Below the pieces are notes generated by a model. The model was not told where the DNA came from. It worked only from the letters and a program-made list of their open reading frames with translations, and made no database searches. From Rhyacichthys aspro (taxonomy: Eukaryota; Chordata; Actinopteri; Gobiiformes; Rhyacichthyidae), in NCBI GenBank assembly GCA_036850595.1, contig CM072162.1, positions 20,960,758 to 21,024,757 of the forward strand: DNA of 64,000 bases, written 5' to 3'. Each line of letters begins with the position of its first letter. The stretch's first letter is position 1. The position numbers and the translations under genes are program-made. This document shows, piece by piece, positions 47,701 to 59,700 of this stretch.

Positions 47701-50700
47701 GTTGTTTTAAACACTCCATATACTTTTGTAACAGTCTCAACCTATGTACCGACCACGTGCAGCCAAATTATGACCTAGACCAGAAGTTTGAAAGACAAAT
47801 CAGCAGAAAACAACCTTGAACTTGAGCTTCAATACATCTACAGCACACTGCGTCTTTATTGTCTCCCTTTGTGACGTTAAAGTAACAAACAGAGAACAAC
47901 AGAAAGTATGGCGCTGTTTTCCTGTTGTTGCCAAATGTCAAAACCTGTGACTTTTTCCGATCATAGTCCACATTTGTCGCTACATTTCCTCTTCAGCCGC
48001 GGAGGGTGAAGTTGCAATTTGACACAGCAGCGGACCCGAGACAATGTTTGTGAGCCGGAGGCCGGGGCTTCGCTGGTAAACAGGTTGAGGTGTATTTATA
48101 GTGACCCGGACTGCGCTGTCACTCACTCTGGATCTATGAGCAGACGGTGAGCTTAGCACACTTCCTCCGCAGCAAATAACAGTCTATTCCTGCATCACTT
48201 TCTCAGAACTCATTATCGAGACATTCATAGATGGATTTCAGGATTTATTGTTTATGTAAAAGTGCAGTTTGAAGTTGTGTTTAAGACAGAAGCCACGTTT
48301 AAAACCTCTCTTTGTGAAATTTAGAATGTTTTTTTCAGATGACTTCAAACCTGAGGTATTTTTATCACTATGCAGAGAATTTAGCTATAATTTACAACCA
48401 CATATTAATTACAAGTATGTGCTGGAGTGGAAAATAACAGGCCTTTCTGATGCAAAATACTGCTTTTGAATGAGTTATTGCATGTTGAATGATGGATAGA
48501 TTATATTTTGATTCAGAGAGACATTTCTGACTTATAAAGTTTTCTTAAATTGTATATCTTTGCATACCTTCCCACTTGCTTATAGTATAAAAAATGTGTG
48601 TTTTTGCTTGTAAAATGTATTTGCCTTTATTCTGTGGTTTCTTTTGCCCTATTTTAACCTTTTTTAGTTACTCATGGCTATTCAACGTCACTTTTATCTC
48701 TCATTTAGTAGAACTTCTACTCATCAATCTGCACTGAACTATACAACATTTATATAGTTTTAGTTTACATTGTATTGTGAAAGTTGACTGTATAGGAGAA
48801 GTATTGGGCTTCATAACCTTTCCTACACATTTTCAAATTAGATTTTAAATTTGTTAAGTTCACTAAACCAGTGTGAACACAAAAAATGCATATTGTGAGA
48901 TTTTAAATGTGCTACAGACAGTAATAGACTGAATACTGAAAAATGTAATGTGGTTTTAGTAACTTTCTGCTTTCTATAGCCTTCTTCTTGGGTCAAAATG
49001 TCCTATAGGAGAGAACTATTCCTGTGCCTTTAAACAAATAAGGTCCTTTTCCATAGGTCTGTCCCAGGAGCTCAGTGAAATGTTAATAAATCCAGTTGAG
49101 GAGGAGCACAAACATGTTTTTTTTCTGCTGCCGTTGAGCGTCACATGTTTTGGCCCAGAGTGGTGTTGTGAATGAAGTTTCTGTTTCCACGCTCTCATGA
49201 CTTAGACGCGTTGCATCACTCGACCGCATCATTAGGATCGCTTTGCGGCGTGTTATTCTTGGCCGTCTTTTTTCATAGCAGCCAATGAGAAATGCGACTC
49301 GGGAGCTAAAATATTTCCCTCCTTAAGCCCGTCCGCTGCGCCGTCCGGACTGCTTTGTCGCGTCTCTGCTCAGGTGGCTTGGCACGCAGCGCGGGGCAGA
49401 CGGATGAGCCGGGGCTTTATTTCGAAGGGAACTTCCTCGTGGCTGATCTGCTGAGTGATGGTGACCTTAAAGCATGATACGACAGGCTCTGCTGCCATCA
49501 GTCATCATTAACGCAGGCTTTGCATAAGACCTAGAGGCTCCTGTTGCATTTGATTTAGCTGTATTTAGTTTACTTTTGCCCTTTGGCTTTTTATGAGCAA
49601 AATATTAAGTACTTTAATGTTTATCTAGTGGGTGACTTGATGGAGTAGTGTGAATTATTTCCTCTATTTATGCTTTTATTAAACATTAAGTCCAGCCCTT
49701 CTCACTTTCCATTTTGAGATCTTCCCGTCTTTTCTAGGTCACCTCGTCTTTAAAGGTGCAGTGCTGGCATTAATGATGTTTTTATCCAAATAAGGTTAAC
49801 AAAAGTCACAGAAGTGGCATGAGAACTCAACAGAAATCAATGATATATTAGGTGTGGAGTAAGTGCAAGTGTATTTCTGTGTATTTTCTGTTTATTTATG
49901 CAAATGAGCCATGCACTTTTTGGTCTCAGTTTCATTTAGCACCGTTTTTTGCACTGTTTATTACTTTTGCCCTGTTAGAATCCCCCTAGATTTTTGCAAG
50001 ATGTCAGGATGCAGTATAAGAGCGAGCAGAGGGTGGACTTTTTTGCTTTTTTTTCATGTGACATAAATCTGACTGACAGAATATTGGTGAGAAATTCCCA
50101 TCATTATCACGGGATGGTGCATATCTTCACTGCTCAGTGTTTATTTAATAGCCCTGCCCTACACTAAAATAAATCTACAGTAATTTATGAGCAGGTTATC
50201 ATTTATATAATCATTTTTGTGTAACATCATTGTAACTTTCTGCTCACAAAACTTCTGGAAGGGTCATATTATGAGATTTTGACCTCTCACCAAACTAAAA
50301 AGGAGGAGCTGTTTGTTTTGTTCCTTTATTGGGCAATGACTGCACATTGTATTTTGTAGAAGAAAGAGTAATATCCATTGGTTTTATTGCATTTGAAGAT
50401 TTTTACTTAGTCTACATAGCCATAGTAATGACTTCTCACACCTCATTGGCTTCAAGTCTTGGCCTCAAAGATTAAATAATAGCTCTAAGAAGATTTGAAG
50501 TTAAGCAAAAGCATCAACTTCAATGTATTTAAACTAATATATTTACATAATCACCTACTACAGCCATCTTGAGGCTTGTAAAATCAAACAAATCTGACTG
50601 ATTTTCATCACAGAGTAACCACAGCCGTGCGTTAACCCTGCAGCTTTTACCTGTGAGCTCTGTCTAATCCCATCAGGAGGCGTCGGACCCAGAGAGAGAG

Positions 50701-53700
50701 AGAGATTGTCTGAGAGAAACAGCTCAGTGAAAGTGGGTCACGAGAGAGAAGCAGCTCATCAGACCGAGCCAGAGCAGAGGAACATGACGCCGCTGCTCGT
50801 GATGTGTTCAGGAAATCACAGCTGGCTCTCAGATACATTCAGATATCAGAAAAGAAGTGAGGCGAGTGGAACTGTGACATCGGAGCGGATGTGAAAGGCT
50901 CCGTTTTGCAGTTCTCTTTATTTGGAGTTTTTAGAAATCTCCACTTCTCTGTTTTGTGGGTTTAAACTGAACAAAAGAATCAACAAAATATCTGCATCAA
51001 ACCATTATATAGTTGATCAAATACCCTGAATGAAGGGGTCAGACGTCTTCTAATTTCAAAACTATGTCCTGATGCCTTCAGATCAAAGCCTTAAGTAGAA
51101 TAGTGACATGACAGCTGCCATTTTGACCAGTTAGTTGGGAAAAAAACACATGGGGCTGCTTTTAAATGCAATATACAGCAACATAAAGAGAGTGAGGAGA
51201 ACGATATACAGATACCTCTCACTCAAAGTCAGACTAACTGCAATTATAGTGTTGAGTGAAGCATAAAAACTGTGAAAATAGTTGAAAATTAACCCCCATA
51301 ACTTTGTCATAAAAATAAACGCACATCAACAACAGCACAAGGCAAATCCCAAAGTGATTGACAGAACTCATAAAAAAGAATTAGGACAAAGTTTGAAGAT
51401 ATGTCACAGACTGAGAATATTGTACAGTATAATTATTTCAAAAATGGGTGACTTGTTGATGTGCCCATGTAAACAGGCCCAGAAAAAACATAAGAAATGT
51501 GAGTTTAAAGACCTTTGTTAGTGTTTAAGTTGGGGTTTTTTTGGTGTGTGACGAGACACAAATCCCACGAGACAAAACGAGACGAGATTTTGACACTATT
51601 TAAAAGCGTGGCTGGTTGAAAGCTAGTTCTGTGTCTTTGGTTTTAGCCTCAGTTTACGGCATTGTGTTCCTACAATGTTTACATATTGATTGCGTCTTTA
51701 ACTGTTTATTATTTCTACCATAATGTTGCCACACAGACGATTTTGAGAGCATTTTGAGACTAATTTCACCCTCAAACTCCATCAGCTGATATCAACAGAA
51801 AAGCTTTTCACCTCGATGAGAAATCCTGACACATTTTGATCTGGTCACTCTCCTTTTTCTGAAAGATTAAGGCTTCATGATATTGAAAAAACTTGCAATA
51901 TGGAGCTTAAACATATTTGAATGCTCACTGACAGAAAAAAGTAAAAATATAACGAAGACTCTTACTTTTCTTCGTCTAAGCAGGAACTAAATCAATATTA
52001 AACACCAAACTAGGACTGAACCTGTCTAAACTAGGATTTTATGATTCCTAAGACTTTAATTATTGCAATACAAGCCATTCTTTGTAATTAAGATATTGCG
52101 ATAATGATAAAGAGAGTATAATAGCATGTTCTAGTCATTTTTTTCAGTGTTTTCATCCCATCTCATGCCCGTCCCGTCCCATCTCTTTGGATTTGAAACA
52201 GCGCTCGTGAACGTACAACACGCGGTCAGCAAACTCGCTCCAGTAAAACTCGTTTATTTTAGAAGGCACTTTGCTGAATGTGGTTTTCTTGACACTTGGC
52301 AGAGCTTTGGTGTTTATATTTATCTCGGGGACAGTGCGTCCTTCTGCACTATTGACGAGATGTTGGAATACATCTCCACTACTTCCTACAGTGACACAAT
52401 ATCCTCCTCATTCAAAGTGGGGTAATAAATCAGAATAGCACCGTAACTTTATCCCTGTTTGATGGAAAATAGCTGAATTGACGTAAATCCTAGACTTTTT
52501 GCAGTGTCTTTTTTTGGAGTAACAAGCAGGTCACACTTTTCCCTCCTTGAGTTTGTATTCAACAAACACAGTGAGCATTAGTGTCCGTTTTGCTGCATCA
52601 TTGCTGCAGTGGACTATTTATTCAGCTCTTTTTTTTAAAGATGTAAATTGATTTTTCCCTTTTTCATTACAATTTTATTATAGACCAAGGGTTTGCAAAA
52701 AGCTTCAAACATTGGAAATAAAAAAATACTATATAATAAAGGGATTTAATGTGTTTTTAAAAGAGAAGTGGATGCACTGATATGAAAATATGGGTCAGAT
52801 AGTAAAACTGCTCTTTTGCTGAAGTACATATGGCTTCTATGTCCTGCCGTAGGCCTATATAGTGAATTACTTTTTTGTAGTGTGAGAGTATTGTGCCACG
52901 ACCTGTCAGACAAATGTAGATGGCTAATATTAGAAAATAAAGCTGAATATCTGCTGGTAATAATAGGATTGGCTGTTTATTGTGGACAGTTTCCCCATAA
53001 CTAGGATTAATACACAGCCATAAACCTGAGATAATGTTGTTAGTAAAGCAGCTTGTAATGTGTTGACTCATGCTGCTGCAGATTTCACTGGCTCTAGTCC
53101 ATCTGGGTCTCCTCACCTTCCTCTGTACTTTATTATTTTGTGCTACTGCAGCCTTTGGAACCACAAGTGCACAGTATAGAGTAGTTAATCCAGGACTAAA
53201 CCATGAACTAAACACCATTTACTTTATTTTAACCTCTGTATATGTGCATGAACTACAGGTATATATATATTACCTTACATTACCTCTATTTTGATGTCAT
53301 TATTTCGTCAGAGTGCAGATGCTCTGCAGAGACTGCTCTGATAAACTGTTGTGAGTTTCTGAGCCAACACGCTGTTTTTTTGCAGAGCTAAAGCTATCTT
53401 TGGAAATGCTAACGTCAGGTGTTGTAGGCTTTTGTAATGGACCTTATGTATTGTACAGTTTGTACAGACAAAAGTGTTTCCACTCTCTGGACTCACATGT
53501 GACTTGGACGCATTGTTCATGATTTATTTTCTTTATTGTCAATCAATGCTTTATTTAACTTTTTTATATTATGTATGATATATTTCCTAAACTTAAAAAA
53601 TGTATTCAAAATCTCATGTATTTAACCAAAAGATTAAGGTAAATACTGGTGTTGTTGTGCTCAAGACCTGTCTGACTTAAGACTTTTCATTTTTACTCGG

Positions 53701-56700
53701 TCTCAAAAGTCAAGACCAACCAAGACCACAAATGGCAAATTAGTTTGTTTTTGGGAATTGATGAAAACCATAGTCATTTAATATTCAAATAAAAATCTTG
53801 TTCTAACTCTGTCTCCTTCACCAAACACTAACCTCCATGAGTCTGGACCTGGTCTAAGACTGGATACCTGGTCTAAGACTGGACTAACTCTGTCGTATGT
53901 TCTTCCTCCTTCACCAAACACTAACCTCCATGAGTCTGGACCTGGTCTAAGACTGGACTAACTCTGTCTCCTTCACCAAACACTGACCTCCATGAGTCTG
54001 GACCTGGTCTAAGACTGGACTAACTCTGTCTCCTTCACCAAACACTGACCTCCATGAGTCTTTACTACAAAATATTATAATTTTCCTTAAAAAATTGGAT
54101 AATTTTCCTTAACTGAAACTGGACTTGGACTGTTTAGATTGTTTAACCCTTCCCTTGTGTCTATAACACTGTGTAATGTACTGGCTCTGGCCTTGACTCG
54201 GTCTTGATTGGTAAAAGTCTTGGTGTTGTCTTGGTCTCATGACGCTCTGGTCTTGGATTGGCTTAGTCCCGGTTTATGAAATCCTGGAACCATTTTAAAG
54301 CCTTTTAACCTGATTAAATATATTCTCTAACAATGAATCCAAAGTCCAGATCACACTTTGCCGTCGTATTTAAGAGCTCGCTAACATTTCCTGTAACAAA
54401 GACGTCCATAAGTGCTTGTTTTGTGGCTGAATTGTTTTGGAGTGTAATTTCACTCTTGGCTTTTCCCTGGTGAGGTTTCTGTGGCAGCTTTAATTAGGCG
54501 TCAGCTCTGAGATGTGTTCAGTTCTGGTGATGGAGGTGAGTCTGTGGGACGCTGTTAGGACTTACCTCTGGAGTTATTTTGTGTGGGTCGCAGTAAAGGC
54601 CAGGCTCGTTTCTGCGGCTCTGACAGACATCACTGCCCACAACCGACTCAAATGAGGAAAGGGGGCGAACGGGACGCGAGTCAAAGCCGCAGGTCACCTT
54701 CTCTATTAACTCGAGTTTGGACATGTTTACAGCAGGGGTTTGTTATTCTGTGGGGGTTTATACATCCTGGAAACCTGTAATAAAGTTGTAAAGTCATGGA
54801 AAGTGTGAGGAAAACAAGTAACATAGTGCATTTATATTATGGCGGAGTGCTTTTGAGCTTCTGTTTGGATAAATTCTGCAAACTATATAAAAAAATTAGG
54901 GGCGCCGTAAATGTCAGTGCTGCTAACTCTACAGGGATTACACAAAAAGACAAAGCTGTGGGTGAAATTTGCTCCAAAACTAATAAGAAAGTCAAAAGCA
55001 GTTCTGAAATCTGACTCTCTTTATTTGTCCTTTATGTGCAGTAGCTACTAGCAACAATGCTAATGCTGCACAAAGTTTAAAATGTCCAGGACGAATACTG
55101 ACCTCAGATCAGTAACTAGTATTTTCTTTTTTTTCTTACAATTTACTTTAGCACAGTAAATGTTTCCAAAGACAATAAAGCCCTATATTTAATTTAAGGG
55201 CATAGAAGGCTTTCTAAATGGTGGGGTCTATTTAAGCAAAAGAAAAATATGTTTTAATTAAGTGAGAAAAGTGTAAGAATATGAAAAAGTAGGTGGGTTT
55301 CTAGGCCTTTGAGTTGTCATATATCCAGTGTAAATTAGATGGAGTAAAGATAAGTGTAAATACATAGTGTTGCCTTATTCATGATGCACTTTCTGGCACA
55401 AATTTGGAAATGACAAGTGCCGATGAAGACTAAAATGTCTCTGAGATTAGTGTTATTGTTCAGTTCAGTTTTGTTTATCACAAGCAGTTGCTTCATAGAC
55501 TCACGTTCTGTGTGATGTGAATGTGAGTTTATGAAGTATAAACCAACAACAGTGGCCCACGAGGTAGAGAGAGGGTTGTTAGTGTGATCCCTAAACGTCC
55601 CACTGTCGCTGCTGGAGTGTCCCGGGACAAGACACTGAACATTGCCTGCATTGTCTGCAACACTCAGCTGTGAAAAGGTGAATGGAAGCTTCTTATTAAG
55701 TGCTTTGAGACCTTTAAAGGTAGAAAAGCACTATATAAATGCATCCAGTTACCATTTATTACAAAAATACTCTGCTATTTTTTCATAGTTCACACAAAGA
55801 CACAGTGCTTAGAGGAAAAAAAATAAAACAAAACTTCAGTAAACTTTTTAATTGTATTCAAATAACAGGATTCACTGTGTTTTTGTAGGGTTTAGACGTT
55901 CTGTTTGGGTAAATATTTCACCACAGAAAGGATTCTCTCTTGTCACATTGAATAACAACATGATTGCAGCTCAGTCAGTTTTCTCGACACAGATGATAGG
56001 CCTCTTTGCGAGTCATCTTCACTGATAACGTGCTGCTCGCTCGTCTTTACCCTCCGCCTCGTGCTGCAGAGCCACAGCGGGACCGCGTCACGCTCATTTA
56101 TCCAACAGTGTAACTTTTAAGGGCAGTCTGTCCTTGCGCTCCTTCGATACTCACACTCAGTCCGGAGAGAGTAAACAAACCGACGGGAACGCTGCGTTAG
56201 TGCCCGCTCCCGACTCACTCCACCTGCACTTTTACCCTTTCGTCCCGCCTCCCACTCGCGCTTTAATTACCTTAATTATAGGATCCCCTGGGCTGGAATG
56301 AATTGCTCAGCTCTTCATCCTGTCAGCGGCCATTAAAGGGCAGTCCACAACATGCAGTAAAGCTTTAGGGAAGAGAAAGTGTTATCTGTGTGACAGTTTA
56401 GACAGAGATAAGATAAGGTTAAATATGACAAAAAGGTGCTAAACTGAAGAGCTTTGCACATGAAACACCTGGATGTCATTGTTTTATTTTGATTGGTTCT
56501 GGCTGGAGTTGCTCAGATGTAATGGTGCATGCAATAAATAACACTATTCAATTTTGATTGTAGTTTTGATGCATTGCAGATATAACTAATTCATATTTTA
56601 ATGGGAATAAAATTTTTAAGTTTGGATCAAAATAATTTCTAAATAAAACACAGTGATATTTTTACGTCTTGTCATGTAGAATTAACAAACATCGACTAAG

Positions 56701-59700
56701 TGATTGTGGATTTTACTTTTCTGCAAAATAACAAGTTTCTTCTTCGATTAAACACTGATTTACAAATACTTTTCCTCTTTACCTTACGAAATCAAAGGTG
56801 AAAATGAGCTTTGGATTGTATGCTGTTTATGTATATCTATAGCAGGCTGCAGAACTCTGAATTACTTTCCATTTGGTGTTGCTAATGTAATACCGCCAAT
56901 GGAAAGATGTTCTAATAGGCTCTTTGTCAAAAGAATTTCCCAGAAGCTCATGACTCCATCTAGTGGTAAAAGTAAAAAGTAATAGCTCTTCTTGATAACA
57001 TTCTCTGTTTAGTTATAAAAGACATACACTTTGAGATTAAGGTTAAGTTTATTCCTAGTAAAAATAAGTCTAGTATTGCATATTATTAATTTACAGAATC
57101 GTAAAAAGCTAAATTAAGTATAAAGTCAAACAAAAAGCAAGACATCAACAAATTAGGTGGTATTTCAAGCTGAGCCAGGAAGCATTTTCTTAAAAAAACA
57201 AAAACAAAAAACAAACATCTGCAAGAGTCCATGATAAAGAGGCCATAGATTAAGGACCAGACTAGATAATATAGAAAGTGTATTATACAAAGGTCGCATG
57301 TACTCTCAAATATGCCCTCAGATGTCAACTTACTCATACATCTTGAATACATTAGTAGTAATCCCTACTATTAATATTTACAACCTGAGAACTGATAACT
57401 TCCAACACATTTTAATGAAAGTCTCATCTGAGCAGAACCTTAAATGTTTTCAGTCTTGCTCCTGAGCTAGTTTTCTCCAGAATGTGCTCAGTTGTACAAG
57501 CTGTCAAACAGTGGCTGGATTGTACAGTTTGTGGGATGTACTTAAGGCTAACAGGCTGCACAGTGAAGCACGTCTTATGTTTAAACTGTTACAGCCACAA
57601 GCCTTAAATATCCAGTTAGCTTAAGTGTATTTAGAAGCTGCTGCTCTTTTTAAACCCAATCTGACTGCAAATATAAACTAAAACATATTTAAGGTGCGTC
57701 CTATTAGCTCCAAAGCTTTATGAATGTCTTTTAATGCCGTTCACGTCTCGAGTGATGACTCAGTGACACTTCGCCGGCCCATAATCCCCTGCAGCATCGT
57801 TTTATTGTCACCTTTGAAATGAGGGACGCCTCTTGAATCTCGTCTCGTCGGACGATGACTCAGCGAACGTTGTAACGGCTCAGAGCCTCGCTTTGTGACG
57901 AGACGAGACGCGTGTCAACATCAGTCCGGAATAAATAGGATTATAAATGTCACAACTGACACGACCTTTAGGACGTTGTATGATGCACACGACAAGGGCC
58001 GGATCTTTGGAAAAGTGACGTCTGAAAAAAGAGCATTCCCTGTGGATTAAGGGTATGACAAGAAGATCCTCTATCTCTTACATCTGTGTGCATTTTAAGA
58101 TTGAAAAATTAGTAATTCAAATGTAAAAGAGCTCTTATCAAATGAAGCAGGTATTTATATAGTGGGACTTCATGAATTAATTTTATTGTGTCATGTTTGA
58201 TCCAAAAGCCAAGGCCAAATAGACACCACAAAATAAATAAAAGACCAGAAAACAATCTATATGGACAGCTCTCATTTCATTTATAAATGTTTATATGTTT
58301 ATCGTAAAAGGGACGAAACAAACAAAAAACAAAAAACTCTTATATTCGACTTTTATGTTCATCTAAATCCAAAACTTCTCTCCTCTTGCGTGTTCTCCAT
58401 CACCAACACACATCAACATTATACAGTCATATTATTTCATGTCATTTATTTCAGTTTTTGACATATTACATTAGAATATCTTTTATGGAATGAGCAAAAT
58501 GTGCCATATCTCCACAAACAGGCTTTTTGGGGGTAGAAAAAAAACAAAACAAAAAAAGTCTATATAAGAATATTTTAGAGGCACAGACCTGTTCTTCTAC
58601 TGAATGGACAGAAATGCAAAAACTTTCTTTGATGAAAAACAGCAGTAAAAGGCTATTTCCTGAAGAGACGTCTGGGTCCTGTTGCTGTGGTATGACCCTC
58701 GCTTGCTTTAAAACCAGTGCGTATCTTCGTCTAATCCGTTACTGAGTCGCTATATCTTTTTTTTCAACTAATACCTGAAGTTTCTGATGTTAAACAAACT
58801 AAAAAAAAGACTGTTGCCTTTAAGGTAGTTTACGGAAATACACTTAATTTACATTTTTATTTGTCTTTTGTCAAACATGACTTGTCTGTTACTGATAATA
58901 TCCTGGAAAATTAGTTCTATAAACTTTTAAAGTGTGGTCATGTTACAGTCCTGTCCCTGAGGAGATTAAGACAGAAATATAATGGCTTTATTTGGAAAAA
59001 ATATATTGAAATGAGACACTATTTTAAACAGATGTCCAGGTCCAGTTGCTGTGGTATGGTCCTTGTTGCCTGCATCAAAACAATAAACCTCAAGAAATTA
59101 TTAAAAAGTTATTCTACGTCTTTTCTCAGCTTTGGTAATGTTTTAATAAAAAAGCAAATAGACAAGAAGCTACTTTTTTAAACAACCTTAAAGTCTACTC
59201 TTAAACAAATATAGGACATGTTTATTTTTAAAGAGAAAGTGTTTAAAGAGAGGTTTTGAGAGGCATTTCCAGTCGGATCCTGCCCCGGTGCATCTCCAGA
59301 CCCTCCGGCAGCGCCCCCCGTCCTGCCCTCCTCCACAGACTCCTCTGAGCTATTAATAGTCCCGGGACGGCTGTGTCTGAGGAGAAAGCAGGTTGTCTTC
59401 CTGTAAATATTGCATGATTTCCCTCGAGTGGCGAAGTGGAAGATGCAGAGGTGTTTTTTTTGTTTTTTTTTTAGGTCGTGCTCTCGTGTCAGACGCCGAT
59501 AGATGCAATCTGAAGGCAACTTTAGACTCGCATTAAACTTTGGTCCTTTCTGAGTTTACTGAAGCTGCCTGAAGACGAGAGAATCAAAGTTTAAAGCCTG
59601 TTTCTCATGAATAGAGCTGAGGAAGAGTTTGAAACTATTAAAAACCTTGACCTAAATCAGTCAAATATGGTTTTGTGACAAGTTTGGATAAATACTCTGA

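Noticed and set aside
52757..53218. 153-codon open frame on the minus strand in marchf5 intron 2
   Set aside because: It resembles no family I know, has no codon or motif signal and sits in AT-rich intronic DNA; open frames of this length occur by chance.
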